Below the pieces are notes generated by a model. The model was not told the DNA's origin. It saw only the letters and a program-made list of their open reading frames with translations, and did not search any database. Position numbers and translations under genes: made by a program. A stretch of DNA of 64,000 nucleotides from Euglena gracilis (taxonomy: Eukaryota > Euglenida > Euglenophyceae > Euglenales): contig CP154957.1 in assembly GCA_039621445.1 (NCBI GenBank), positions 32,754,399 through 32,818,398 on the forward strand. Direction: 5' to 3'. Position 1 is the first letter of the stretch. Every line of letters begins with the position of its first letter. This document shows positions 1 to 11,176 of this stretch, piece after piece.

Positions 1-166
1 AAAGTCCGGAAGGTAGAAATTTGTGACGGTGACCAGAATCGTGTCTATCGTGGCTTTTTCCCAATCAAATTTGTTTTGTTTTTCAACTTAATGGGGGAGT
101 GAGACTATCAAACAAAACGCATTTCCAACCAAATAGAATTAAGGGGGGAAAGCACATAAAAAGCAT

Positions 167-888
167 CTAAAAGGCTTCGCAGCTTTTTGGGAGCCAAAAG
201 ATGGGCCGTCCTCCCCGCTCCCAAGTGTTGGCCTGAAAAATAAAAATCCTATTATTCCACAAAAACACTGTGGAAGGAAAAGGTGGACCAAACGCTCTTA
301 CTTCAGAAGTTCTGGGGCTGGATCGATAGCCTGGGCAGGTTGGCACTTGTCGAAATTGACTCTCTCTGAAAAAAAAGTGTGATCAAAGCAATGGGGGACC
401 CCAACACAAACAGTCGAACATAATATGAAAAGCAGTGGATCTGTAACAGTTGGCATATTATGAACGGCCAAAGAATTTTTGCACGACGCAAGATATTGCA
501 CATAAACTCAACCCATGGTAGGCCATGAAGAACTCACAGGCAAATGCGAAACCTGAATTCTAAAACTAAAGCATCAATGGTGCTGTTATCCAGCCTCGTC
601 ACGTCAAACTGCATTCCATTGCTCCCAAGGAAGGGGTCGTCGTCATTCTGATCCTGGCTGGGGTCATACGGGTCAGCCTCCGAGCTGCCACTAGAGCACG
701 GGCTGCCAACATGCTCAGCAAGGCTTCCTCTTCAGTTCTCCCAAAACAAACAAACGTGTGCAGCCTTTGTGAGAACATGCGCACTGTTGAAAGAAAGCCT
801 GGGTCCGTTCACACTTTCATCCATCGCAAAGGGCGCTGAATCAGAGGGTCATCGTCGGGGCATCCTTCGTGATGGGACTGGGGGACAA
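167..888 (-). CDS. Multi-exon gene of unknown function (3' part)
   Basis: On the minus strand I can chain exons with consistent phases. Exon 815-888 follows a pyrimidine-rich CAG and ends at GTGTGA; only one of its frames is open (acidic, contains PDDDPL). An exon of roughly 538-783 ends at a perfect GTGAGT donor (537-532) in phase 2; its last part reads as an acidic protein (DPYDPSQDQNDDDPFLGS). Exon 302-365 follows a T-rich CAG and ends at GTAAGA. The terminal exon 167-232 begins after TTTTTCAG and reads ANTWERGGRPIF... to a TAG at 167-169. Phases agree at the last two junctions. The middle exon does not keep one frame through its first 60 bases, so a microintron, sequencing error or wrong acceptor is possible. 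The start inside it, CSHKGCTRLF, resembles half a C2H2 finger. I do not recognise the protein. Confidence 0.45.
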
Positions 889-2860
889 CTGAAAAAATAA
901 AGACCCTGTGGAGGGAAGGCAGTTCAAAAGTTCAAAAGTTTTGTCTTTGATCCGAAGATGCAAAATACTTGCACTTGCACTTATTCAGCATGAAAGTTGA
1001 CGCTGGTTCAGTCCCAAAGCTTACGCTAGAATCCATGCGCCAAAATCCATGCACAGAAAACAACTGTGCCCCATACAATCTACTGCTGACCCTGTGCCAG
1101 CTTTTGTGAAAGTTGGCACAGGGATCTTTCCTATTTTTTGTTAAATAACTTATAAGGTCGAAATGGGGTCACTTCCCCATTTGATGTTGCGACAAACCCC
1201 CCATTCAAGCGCCTAAATTGTGCGCAGTGCCAAAAATAACAGCCACACCTCGAGGGTCCAAATTAAGTCCAAAAAAGCGCAACCCCCAAACACTGCTTTA
1301 CACTGGCCCTTGAGACCGCGGTCCAATGTTGTGCACACACCGTGCACTTACACCCAACACTCACAATTTTGGGACGTCCCGCCAAAATTGTTGACCGCTT
1401 GTGCCATAATTTTGGGCTCTTTTGCCAAAACGCCTGGGACCTTTCGCCGAAATTTTTGGGACCGTTGCCAAATTTTTGGGATTCCGTTGCAGAGACTTTG
1501 GTACTCAGCGGTCAAAAAAATTTGGGACTTTTTGCAAAAGCTCTCTGAATCCAACAAATCACTCTCTGAACAAACCACTGCAACCCCACGGCTCTTCCGA
1601 GCAACACAGCTGATGTAAATGGGGGGGTTACCACAGAAAATCAACCCACTGGAATTTTGGGGCCACAACAAGCACGAGGTTCAAAAAAAAGGACCTGCAC
1701 CGAAGGCGGTCCACAACAAATGCAATGGCCTGCTCCTGGGGGCTGAATATGTCCCCCCCCCCTGCCTCTTCCCTGCCTTTGCCTGGGGTGCATTTCCTTG
1801 TGTTCCTGCTGCGGTGTTCCTGTTGCTCACACCTGCCCTGAACATTAGACAGAATTTAAATGACAAAAGCTGTCGACAACTGTGATAAGGAATGTGAAGC
1901 AGTGTTTATAAAAGTAACTCTGAAGTGGCACATCGAGGGGATTTTGGAAGGAAAAACAATTTAGTGGAAATATTGAGATCGACGCCTGAGCTGGCAATGA
2001 GATTTTCTCAGCAAAGGGATTTACTTTCTTTTATCCCAAGACCGAATTTTTTCAATCATTTTTAATCCTTTTTGAAATTTCTTGTAAAAATAGCGTTTTG
2101 GAACAAGCAAACCTCTCAATGGTACGAACAAAAAAAATGTTTTTTGGCAGTTTTGTTTTTCTCACACCTGGCTGGACCCCAAATGGAAAAAAAAACCCAA
2201 CTTGCCACAGAGAAGTTAAGCTGATCATAAAAATTGCATATTCTCCAAATGGAGAGGCCTGACATGATTCACGACGCAGAGAGGAGGGGAAAAAATAAAT
2301 TGCGAAGAATAGCAGAACAGCAGGCAGAAACTTGCGGCAATTTTGGGGGCGATTGCAGAAAATGCAGGAAATTGGCGTGCACTTTGCCCCCTGTGGTATT
2401 TCAGAACTGGGGCATCAGAAAGCAAACAGCAGATCACTGAGGACAGAGATAGAACCAGAGGCCTCCTTTCGACAAACATTTTGATTTTGAAACAAAAAAA
2501 TTGTCCAACTTGCCCCAGGCTACCCAATTCTTGCCCACTCATCTTCCCCCAACTGGTACGCGTGCGGGGTGGGGCCTAAAACTAAAACTTGGGGGTGGTA
2601 ATAAGCACGTCCCACAGGGTGGTGACCTTTTGGGGTTTGTTCTGCAAAACGTTTTTCAACACATGGCTTCGCTTTAAGGATACACTCGGGGGCCCTGTGG
2701 ACATAAAAACCCCGCCGACCTGTCTCGGTCTTCAGTCACAGCGGCACTGCAAGGCCAGCAGCGGTGCATGAAATCAACAAACCGATACAGCTGGATCACA
2801 ATTCACAACGAAGCACAGAGGTGTGCCCATGCAAAGCCTGTCCCAAAATGTTGTTGGTTG
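889..2860. other. Region without a supported gene
   Basis: No convincing exon. There is AT-rich unique-looking sequence, an array of TTTTGGGA/TTTTTGGGAC motifs around 1360-1540 that looks like a degenerate short repeat, and scattered short ORFs. A plus-strand ORF at 2264-2440 with two CxxC-like pairs (CGNFGGDCRKC) is possible but unsupported. Confidence 0.4.
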
Positions 2861-2861
2861 G

Positions 2862-3030
2862 CGGCCCAAAACGGGGCGCTGGCGGGTCAAAAAACGCTCA
2901 TTTTCGGCTCAAAAACAGTTTTTCCGGGTCCAGGAGGCCAAAAAAACATTGTTTCGGACAAAAATTTTTCGATTTTTTTCGACTTTTTTGTCCAAAAACG
3001 GCGAAGTCGGACAGTGGAATAAGTGTACAA
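2862..3030 (+). repeat. Single unit of the ~160-bp satellite
   Basis: The stretch with GGTCAAAAAACGCTCATTTT, a GGTCCAGGAGGCC core and a C-A-T-T-G-T-T-T-C-G-G stretch matches the satellite arrayed at 62.2-63.3 kb and found again at 34.0-34.4, 35.8-36.2 and (inverted) 49.2-49.8 kb. Confidence 0.75.
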
Positions 3031-3339
3031 AATGGCCGAAAACCCTAACCCCCCTGAAACCCCCCTGTGACCCGCACCACCCCCTTTCAACTCCCAGAAC
3101 GAAAGGGAGACAAGTAGGGTTGTTGTGCCTGAAAAATAAATGAAATTTTTCATTGAAAAATTTCAATTGAAAAATTGAAAAATATTTTTTTCATTTTTCA
3201 AATGTGAAAAATATCATTTTCCTCGGCTCCCGGATCTGGGGGGTAGCAGGCTGACTCTAGGGTCGGCCCACTACGACCCTGTGGTCGCCAGGGTCGCCAG
3301 GGTCACCAGGGTCGACCCCCGCAGGCTGTGTATTGGGCA

Positions 3340-3770
3340 AAAAATTTCGGGGTGCGGCGGCTGCCCCCCCTGCCCTCAGTTTCTACACCAATGCCCCCCG
3401 CGACCCCCTCCCCCCGCAACCCCCATGCGACCCCGCTCTGAACCCGATTCGGGATTTCACCCCCCCCCCCAATTTGGCCAATGGCCAGGCTCCTTCAGAC
3501 CCCCAATTAGCCAATTAGGGGGGGGGGACAATTAGGGGGGGGGGGCAATTTTTTTCCCTGTGCAAAATTTGTCGATTTGTTGGGCATACTTGGATTGGTC
3601 ATGACTTTTTCTTATCCGGCGAATTTTAAAATTTTCGAAGCGGACATTCCCGGAGGTTTTCTGAACCCTTTTTGCAGCCTTGCCGAAATTGGCCGGTCTT
3701 GTCCCGGAGGCCAATTTGCCAATTGGGGGGGGGGGGCAAATAGGGGGGGGGGGTGAGGGTAATGTAGCCT
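3340..3770. repeat. C/G homopolymer hairpins with CAATTAGGGG ends
   Basis: C-rich left half and G-rich right half (CAATTAGGGGGGG, GCCAATTGGGGGGG) form imperfect foldbacks. Related pieces occur at 53.06-53.09 and 53.88-54.03 kb. No gene. Confidence 0.55.
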
Positions 3771-4029
3771 TGGTGGAAATCTATGTCAAGAACTGTGTTT
3801 GGGCCAAGAGTTAGGGGGAGCCCAGGGGCGGGGCGGGGACCATGGCGCTGAAGGCACCGCGGTCGCCCCTGGGTCCCCCCAAAAAGTTGGCCCAAAACAT
3901 TGTTCTTGGTGTGAAACTGCGTTTGAGCGAAGATTTAAGACTTTTTTATGTCTCAAAATCGGCCCAAACATGGTTTCATAAGTGCAGCAGGGTTGGGCAA
4001 TTAACCGTCATTTTTCAGGTCAAGCGATT

Positions 4030-4420
4030 AACCATGGTTAATTGGGGGTCTGGCGTCGATTAACCAATTTTCGATTAACCGTGCCTTTCCCTCGATTAAT
4101 TTCGATTAACCGCCGCTGGATGAACTCCCCCCCCCCCAAAAAACAAAAGTCATTTGCCTTTCTGGCTTACTTCCTCACTCCACAACACGCCAAGGACCCC
4201 CAAAATTTGGCGTCCAGAAAATGTGGTTTAAAAAAAGTGTGTTAGATGTAACATTCAAGGCTTTTTGAAAGAATTGTTCATCCACATTGGCACTGTACAC
4301 AACCTTGCCATCTTCCTGGAAGAAATGTTCCCAACCCTTGGACATTTCTTCTTCTTGCAATGAAAAAGAAACGATTACTGGGGGGGTCACAAGCGATTAA
4401 CCGCTTTTCGATTAACCATC
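4030..4420. repeat. GGTTAATCG / CGATTAACC palindromic array
   Basis: Repeated CGATTAACC and its inverse around AACCATGGTT centres. The same words recur at 16.97-17.1, 19.63-19.75 and 44.87-45.3 kb. No coding sequence. Confidence 0.6.
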
Positions 4421-4826
4421 CTACCTTGAGTGCAGATATATCTTCCCTTTTTCATTAACAGACATAAAAGAGATATAGGAGATATAAGAGGTGGGAAAAC
4501 CTAAACCTATACCTATACCTATATATCTGCCTATATCCCTATATCCCTATATCCAGTCCTGCCCCCTCTATTTGAGCATTTGGGGGGCCCTTTGGCCCGT
4601 GGGTGTGCTCACATAAGGGGGGGGTAGGATTTCCCAAAGCAGGAAGCAACATCACCCCCCCCCCTTTATTTGACCCCCCTTAATTGAGCATTTGGGTCCG
4701 GGGAAAATGTTTTTCATGCGCCGAAGGCGTCGAAAAAAAAATTTGCCCTCTTTCTAAAGGACTTTTTGACCCCCCCCCATATTTGAGCATTTGGGGGGTC
4801 CGTTGGCCCGTGGGTGTACTCAAATA

Positions 4827-5043
4827 CCATCCCCCCCCCATTATGTACCCCCCCATTATGTACCCCCTGGAGGGGAGGTACATAATGGGGGGGGGGGCAG
4901 CCCCAAGAGGAATGCACCAAACCCGGCCATCCGCAGGCATGTCAACCCCATTGTGAACCTCCCCCCCCCATTGTGTACCCCCCCATTATGTACCCCCCCC
5001 CATTTCGGCCTCCCGGGGGGAGGTACATAATGGGGGGGGATGG
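4827..5043. mobile_element. TA-flanked C/G hairpin MITE (217 bp)
   Basis: Begins CCATCCCCCC and ends GGGGGGATGG, directly flanked by TA on both sides (4825-4826, 5044-5045). The inner arms carry CATTATGTACCCCCC and its inverse; the middle holds AGAGGAATGCACCAA. Sister copies are at 43469-43684 and 46416-46645. A TA duplication is typical of Tc1/mariner-type insertion. Confidence 0.75.
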
Positions 5044-5269
5044 TAAAGGGGGGTACTGTGTAGTGTGGCTGGATTTGGTGGTGATCACTGGTCATCTGAT
5101 GAGAAGAGCTTTCGATTGAGGGGTGACTTTGTACCTAAACGATTGACACAACCATAGATACGATGATCAGGGGTTTTCTTAGGGGGAGCACACGGCTGGC
5201 CGACGGCTGGCCGACGGCTGGCCGACGGCGTGACGGAAGCTGGGTCATTTGTTCAACTGAATGTGGGTA

Positions 5270-5575
5270 GCAAATTCCTAATTTGGTGTGCCAAATTCCT
5301 AATTTTGAGGACAAAATTCCTGATTTTATGTGAAAATTCCTAATTTTGAGTGGCAAATGCCGAATTTCGGGTGTAAAAACACTGAAATTTGAGTGGCAAT
5401 CCCTATTTTGGTGTGCCAATGCTTGATTTTGAGTGGCAAGTTCCTAATTGATAAAAGGGTTCCTGATTTTGTGGTGGCAAATGCCTAATTTTTGGGTTGG
5501 CAAATACCTGATTTTAGGTGTAAAATCCTATTTTCGGGTGGAAAATGCACAAGTTTGGGTGGCATGAGTGGCAAA
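5270..5575. repeat. CCTAATTTTGAGTGGCAAAT satellite
   Basis: Degenerate ~20-bp tandem units (ATTCCTAATTTTGAGTGGCA and variants). The same satellite is found at 12.29-12.53, 40.66-40.80, 46.0-46.2, 50.05-50.1 and 50.45-50.8 kb. Confidence 0.8.
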
Positions 5576-5580
5576 TGCAT

Positions 5581-5795
5581 ACCCCCCCCCCATAAATGAC
5601 ACCCCCGACACCCCGAAAACCCCCCAGCGGGTGTCACTTATGGGAGGGTGTCACCTATGGTGGGGGTTCAATTTTTCAAAAGGAAAATCCTTTGGGCAGG
5701 TCACCGGCGGTCATCGGCGGCTGAAAATTTTTTTGTGCCGGAGGGGGGGGGTGTCACTTATGGGGGGGGGGGGGGGTGTCATTTATGGGGGGGGG
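5581..5795. repeat. C/G hairpin with CATAAATGACACC arms
   Basis: Left TACCCCCCCCCCATAAATGA, right GTGTCATTTATGGGGGGGGG; a shorter relative lies at 6582-6664. Foldback element; TA-like ends. No gene. Confidence 0.65.
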
Positions 5796-6309
5796 TATTT
5801 CGGGGTGAAAATTGCTCAGTTTCAGCGCTAATGCCGAAAGCAACATGCTTCATGTTGGGTTCAGGTGCCAAATCTTAATTTCGGATGTTCATTTTGAATT
5901 ATCTTTTGAATTCTACAAGAGGGGCTACCTTGGGCAATTTTCAGTCACTTGAAACCATTTCACACAAAATTTGAGCCTTTTTTCGTCCATCATCAGGTAA
6001 ATTTTGTCAGTTCGTAGAAAATGGGACACCAGTTGAACACTTTTTAGTTATTCAAATAATTAACAATTTGCAGACAAAAATCCTTCACAATGATTATAGA
6101 ATGACCCAAAAACAGGCCGAAATGGTCAAAATTAGCAAACTTGACAAAAGTTAGCGAAAAATGACTTAAAATGGGCAAAAATGCAGCCTCCATTAACGAT
6201 GAAATTGACCTTGAAGGGAGATTGACGGCAAAATTGCTCTACATTGCAAGGCTATGGCTCGGGTCATTTTCCTATGAGTCACACGGCTGGCCGACGGCTG
6301 GCTGACGGC

Positions 6310-6879
6310 GTGCTCCCCCTTAAGAACCCCGGGGGGGTCCAGCCTCCGGCTGGCAAAAAGACCGCTGGCTGGAAATGAGCTGCTGGCTGGACACCGCCCC
6401 CGGGGGGGACAGGGGGGGGGAGGGGGGGGGTCCGGGGCTGGAGGGGGCTGGGCTGGGCTGGGTCGATGAAAGACAAAATTTTCTAAAAAAATTGCCTGCT
6501 CGACATTTTGATGGATACAACTGGATCAATGCAAGGGGGCTGTGATGGCGGAAGCTGCGATGAGGGGAAAAAAGGCAGGTACCCCCTCCATAAATGACAC
6601 CCCCGACACCCCGAAAACCCCCGGGGTGTCACTTATGGGGGGGTGTCACTTATGGGGGGGGGTATAGGTGAGCTGGGCAGCCTAGTTGGCTGGCCGGCCT
6701 GCAGCCGGCAAGCCCGGCCTTCGGCCGGCTACGGCCGGGATGGACCCAACTTTATTTTAATCGACCCCCCGGGGGGGGGGCTCCCAGCCCGAATTTGGGC
6801 TGCTGGCTGGATTTGAGCTGCTGGCTGGCTGGACCCTCCCCGGGGGGATGGGGTACCCTCCGGCTTAAGAAAACCCCTG
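6310..6879. mobile_element. GGCTGG-rich foldback with hAT-like right end
   Basis: Sequence rich in GGCTGGCTGGA/TCCAGCCAGCAG ends at 6879 with CTTAAGAAAACCCCTG, the terminal repeat of the hAT MITE at 51721-52560. The left end near 6310 is CTTAAGAACCCC (decayed). No clear target duplication. Confidence 0.5.
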
Positions 6880-7206
6880 CTCCTGATCGTCGGAATTTGG
6901 CGAAATTACATTACATTACATTACAGCGTGCCCGGGCGAAAACCGCGAGGACATTAAATACGTCAGGAATTAAACCGCAAGGAATTTAATCCGGTGGGCC
7001 CCCGGTAGTCGGGGAATTAAATCCGGTCGCCCTTTTTCCGTAGATTTTTTTTGGATCTTCGCTGACAGGATTACGGCCCTCGCAATCAGTAAGAGACCTT
7101 ATCTCTCTTTTTTTTTTTCAGTGCTAGTTCGCAAACACGCCGGAAAAAATAAACACCTTTTGTTGATGGATGTTGCTGGCATTTCCCAGATGTCTATATC
7201 GAGAAC

Positions 7207-7807
7207 CATACTTGGCTTTTTTTTTGTTTTTTTTAAAAAAAAACAAAACAACGTGTTTTTTTTTAAAAAAAACGCCAAAAAAAACATCAAAAACAACAAA
7301 AGGAAAATTTCATTGAAAAAAATCGTTATAAAACACCCAAACCATACCACCCCCCCCCCCATATTGTCCCCCCCCCCATATTGTCCCTCGGCCCGGCCGA
7401 CGAAGGGTTTTTTTGGCTCGGTCAATGAAATTTCCTTTGGTACCCCCATATTGTCCCCCCCCCCATATTGTCCCTTCGGGCCTCCGGGGGAGAGGTCGGT
7501 GGGACAATATGGGGGGGGGGGGTGGTACTTCGAATCCTACTAAGTTCAAAAATTGCCAAAAAAATGGTCAAAAACGTTCAAAAAATGCAAAAAAAATGCA
7601 ACTTTAGGACTTTTTTCATTTTTTGTTTTAGGAAATATTGGGCAAAAATGCCCCGAAACTTGCCAAAAATGATTGAAAATATGCATTCAAAAAATTTTCC
7701 GAGCAAAACCTTGTTGGCGTTTTTTTTTTGTTTTTTTAAAAAAAAACATTGTTAGAATTAAAAAAAACAAAAAAACAAGGTCCAAAAAAAAAAGGTTGCC
7801 AACTATG
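7207..7807. mobile_element. hAT-like MITE with 8-bp target duplication
   Basis: Left end CATACTTGGCTTTTTT, right end GTTGCCAACTATG; flanked by identical TCGAGAAC at 7199-7206 and 7808-7815. The interior is T- and A-homopolymer foldback. The same terminal repeat (CATAGTTGGC) occurs in the 14475-14902 element, also with an 8-bp duplication. No transposase inside. Confidence 0.8.
7347..7525. mobile_element. TA-flanked C/G hairpin nested in the hAT-like MITE
   Basis: CCACCCCCCCCCC ... GGGGGGGGTGG between TA (7345-7346) and TA (7526-7527); arms CATATTGTCCCCCC. Closely similar, in the opposite orientation, to 26297-26473, including the inner piece GGTCAATGAAATTTCCTTTG. Confidence 0.75.
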
Positions 7808-7959
7808 TCGAGAACCGTGTCCAAGACTACGGTTCGGGCGTGAAGCCGGTGCCTAGGACATCGGTTCGGGCGTAACTCGTGTTTACGCAGCATTTTCTAC
7901 CAAGATGATGCCCGGTGCCGTCGCAACCGTTGGAGATCAGGCAGTAGACTTTGGTCATT

Positions 7960-8295
7960 TTGACCCCCCTCCCCCCCCCTATGGTGAAGTTCACCGTTTG
8001 AAAGTTCACCAGGGACCCCCCCCCCTCTGCCTAACCCATCGGTGAACTTCACCGGTGAAGTTCACCAAGAGAGCACTTTTTGGCCAAAAATGGCCAAAAA
8101 TGACATTTTGGGCAAGTTTTCGGAAATTTCGATAAAATTCCATGAAGCATCAACCTCAAAATGACCATTTTGAGAGGAAAGGAGCAAAATTTCACCCATG
8201 AGAATTTCCCACCCAACCATCAAAACGGTGAACTTCACCGCCAAAAGTACCCCTCCCCCCCCCCCCGGTGAACGTTCACCGGTGAAGTTCTCCGG
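7960..8295. repeat. GGTGAACTTCACC palindrome array
   Basis: Many copies of GTGAACTTCACCGGTGAAGT and variants. A second copy of the block, inverted, is at about 45.3-45.75 kb. Confidence 0.7.
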
Positions 8296-8586
8296 GGGGT
8301 CCGCAGCCCCCCCCCCCGTACTGCCTAACCTCCGTTGCAGTCAATGCAATCCCCTCCCCCCACCCCGGCACAATTTTTGGCTCTTCCTCCGCTGTATTGG
8401 GGATCTGACCCACAGTGGCAAATGAATGGCATGACATTCGCTGGTTTCCACGGCGTTGGGATGACGCGAAACGGGGGAAGAACGGTGGAAAATCGGACGG
8501 CAGGTGAAGTGCTGGGCAAGCAACGTTGCGCCACGGCCGCTGCGATTACAAAGCAATCGTTTTGCTGTATTTTCCAACTGGGGAAA

Positions 8587-8710
8587 CTACTTGCAGTCGG
8601 GACACACCCACGACCCATACCGGGGGGCAGGGCCAGACCCACACAGGCAAAATGCCAATGCAGGTGGCAAGAGTCACAAACTACTTTATGCTTCCCTCCC
8701 CACAAATTTT
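8587..8710 (-). pseudogene. PHD-finger C-terminus, frameshifted
   Basis: The minus strand reads HKVVCDSCHLHWHFAC, then after a CCCCCC run continues in another frame as RYGSWVCPDCK and stop. This matches the end of the 21.9-22.06 kb protein (VVCDACGLAYHFHC ... KYGSFLCKAC): the second half of a C4HC3 PHD finger, a chromatin-reader zinc domain. The one-base shift in the homopolymer is either decay or a base-calling error. The first Cys pair is not clear upstream. Confidence 0.6.
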
Positions 8711-9285
8711 TTTCTCGGACACAACGGGGACCTCCGCTAGAGGTTGCCGCCGCACCTTGGACTGCAGCCGCCGGTCACAAACAGTTGTTCGGGGATGTTT
8801 GGCGAAAAACAAACTGATTGCTTTGGCGGCAGCCCGGGATTTCCAAAAGGTTTGTAACCTTCGAGGGGCAACTTTTGATGCGATGGGCGACTGGCTGTTG
8901 GCATTTGCACTTTGGACGGTTACCCCCAAATGTCTTTTTGGGGGTAATGGGGATCCACAGCAAGAGGCAGCCACCGTCCAAAGAAGGCAAATTTGCGCAC
9001 GTTGACCACCATGGTCAACGCTTTGGCTGCATTGCCCTCTCGCCCTCTCGCCGATCACCCTCTCGGGTCGGAGCTTTCATGCCCTCGTTACAAGACAAGA
9101 CTACTATCCGCAATTTTGTGCTCTTTTCAAGGCCGCTTCTCTTCATGAGAAGCTGCAAAAGGCGGCTTCACGGCCGAACCGTAGTCTTGGGACTACGGTT
9201 CGGCGCACAAATTTCCCCGCCGAACCGGTGTCCTAGACATCGGTTCGGGCGTGAAGCCAGAGCCTCCATACACGGTTTCAATACA

Positions 9286-9430
9286 AAACTGGACTGGCCA
9301 CCACATCTGGCCCAAAACTGGGCACCATCTGTGGCCCAAAACTAGCCAGCACATTTGGCAAACACATCTGGCCCAAAACAGGCAAACATATCTGGCCCAA
9401 AACTGGGCACCATTTGTGGCCTATGGCACA
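9286..9430. repeat. GGCCCAAAACTGGGCACC tandem repeat
   Basis: Five or so ~25-bp units of ATCTGGCCCAAAACTGGGCA. Non-coding. Confidence 0.7.
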
Positions 9431-9784
9431 CAGATTTTAGGGATGTAAATGCCAAAACCTTTGGGGCAGGGAAAACCCAGAATTGTCAAGAAAACCGGAA
9501 TTAAATGTAAATGTCAAAAACTTTTGGAACAAGGGAACCAAAAGACAGGAGGACGCAAACAGCGTGTGGTGCAACGTTCGTAAGCAAGTTACAACACAAA
9601 CGTTCCACACAACTCCTCTCAACGGCTGGCGTGTTGTCCAAATCTTGACTTGACTCTTGAACTTGGTCTTGAACTGAGTTCTTCTGAGTACTCCACTGCA
9701 GCCATGGTCGGGAAACTTCACACTTCCCATGAGCTTAACTGGCTTTAATTCCCCCGAGGTTTTTCGTCCAACCGAAATTATATA

Positions 9785-11176
9785 AAAATCGTGGGCATAA
9801 CCCGTATTCAGGGCGTATAACGGGTCAAGGGCGCCTTCGGCGCCCTTGACCCGTTGTACGCCCTGAATACGGGTTATGGCCCACAATTTTTTTGTAACCG
9901 TGTTTAGAGAGGCCCGGCGCCTGCCCTGTATTTCGTGGGTATGCTTCACGCCATGGTTTCGGGCACTTTTTTGTTGATTTTCCTGGAAAATTCCTGAACA
10001 CGGCAATATGCCCTGTTTTTCGTGTTCACCTTACCACTAAAAACAGGGCATATTTCCGGGTTAACAAAATATGCCCTGTTTTTCGTGGTAAGGAACCAGT
10101 GAATGAAAATGATGTCCCAGTGCCCCAAACCATGGCCACGGCGTCCTGGAAAATGTTCTTGTGCCATTTGCTTCATTTATTTATACTCATTGCGTTCTTC
10201 CTCAGTCTGTTTTTGCAAAATGGCAAAGAAAGCTGCCAACACCATGGACCGAATGTTGCCACAACCCCCAAAAGTTCCTGAATTTTTGGCCACAATTAAG
10301 CAGGGTTGGGAAAAAAGAAAGAACCCTGCTGTTGACCCCTTGCATGGTAACCTTCTGGCGGAGGCTACCAAAAAGAAAGCATCCGGTTCAGAAGGGACAG
10401 AGCAATCCGCATTGGCACACCTCCTTGAATTCGAGGACGTCTGCAATGGGGCGACGGCAGTACAGTTGGGGTTTTTTGGGGACCCCCCCCCTCCCCCCCC
10501 CCCTGTACAGTTGGGATTTTTGGGACCCCCCCCCAGTGCCGAACGGCCCGAGACAGATGAAAATTTTGACACCAAAAATGGCCTTTTTGGACCAAAAAAA
10601 GGCCCTAAAAATTTTTCCGGCGCCTTCGGCGCCGGTTTTTGGCCAATTTTTGAGGGGGGGGGGGTTGGCAGTACAGTTGGGACCCCAGGACCCCCCCCCT
10701 GTGTTGAGACAGTACAGCAAAAAGTGCCAAAAATGCAAAAAAAACTGACCTCGGGACCCCCCCTCCCCCCCCCCTGCCAAAGCTCCAATGCGCTTTGCAC
10801 TGTCTATGACAAACTAGATGCTTTCCTTTGTGCTTGGGCAGCTTGGGAGCTTGATCCTGCACTGTTGTTTGATGGGCAAGCGGTCATCAAACAATGCGAG
10901 GACCAACGCCGGGCACAGTGTGGCCAGCAATTCAAATTCCGACAATTGAAAGCATCGACGTTCAGGGGATACCTGTTCTTTGTTTGTTTGTTTGTTCTTT
11001 GTTTGAAAGGTCTTAAATTTTGGGAGAAAACCCTGAACACGGCAATATGCCCTGTTTTTTGTGTTCACCTTTCCACGAAAAACAGGGCATATTGCCGGGT
11101 TAAGAAAATATGCCCTGTTTTCCGTGTTCATAGCCACGAAATACAGGGCAGGCGCCGGGCCTCTAAACACGGTTAC
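9785..11176. mobile_element. Palindrome/TIR element B with DPLHG-family gene
   Basis: Left end: a near-perfect palindrome of about 95 bp (9795-9885) centred on GGCGCCTTCGGCGCC. Then inverted arms 9894-9938 and 11134-11176 beginning GTAACCGTGTTTAGAG and containing GCGCCTGCCCTGTATTTCGTGG-type core. Inside both arms lies a direct repeat of about 100 bp (9994-10093; 11033-11130) built from AATATGCCCTGTTTTTCGTG in alternating orientation. The gene at 10220 lies between. Target duplication not identified. Confidence 0.65.

Larger units (their letters stand above)
7823..9262. mobile_element. Inverted-repeat unit enclosing a PHD-finger gene
   Basis: Left arm near 7823-7846 reads CCAAGACTACGGTTCGGGCG; right arm near 9166-9190 reads GGCCGAACCGTAGTCTTGG, its inverse. 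A palindrome (CCGAACCGTAGTC-TTGG-GACTACGGTTCGG) sits at the right end, followed by another GGTTCGGGCGTGAAGCC copy. The enclosed minus-strand PHD remnant parallels the elements at 9.8-11.2 and 20.9-22.4 kb. Confidence 0.5.

Noticed and set aside
5168-6879. Single 1.7-kb hAT element from CAGGGGTTTTCTTAG (5168) to CTTAAGAAAACCCCTG (6879)
   Set aside because: Ends fit but flanking 8-mers (ACGATGAT versus CTCCTGAT) do not match, so two different copies are more likely.
9437-10006. 189-codon minus-strand ORF
   Set aside because: Crosses the perfect palindrome and TIR of element B; no domain.
10177-10862. Minus-strand ORFs through the 10.2-10.9 kb gene
   Set aside because: Shadows of the plus-strand DPLHG gene and of the C/G runs of the MITE.
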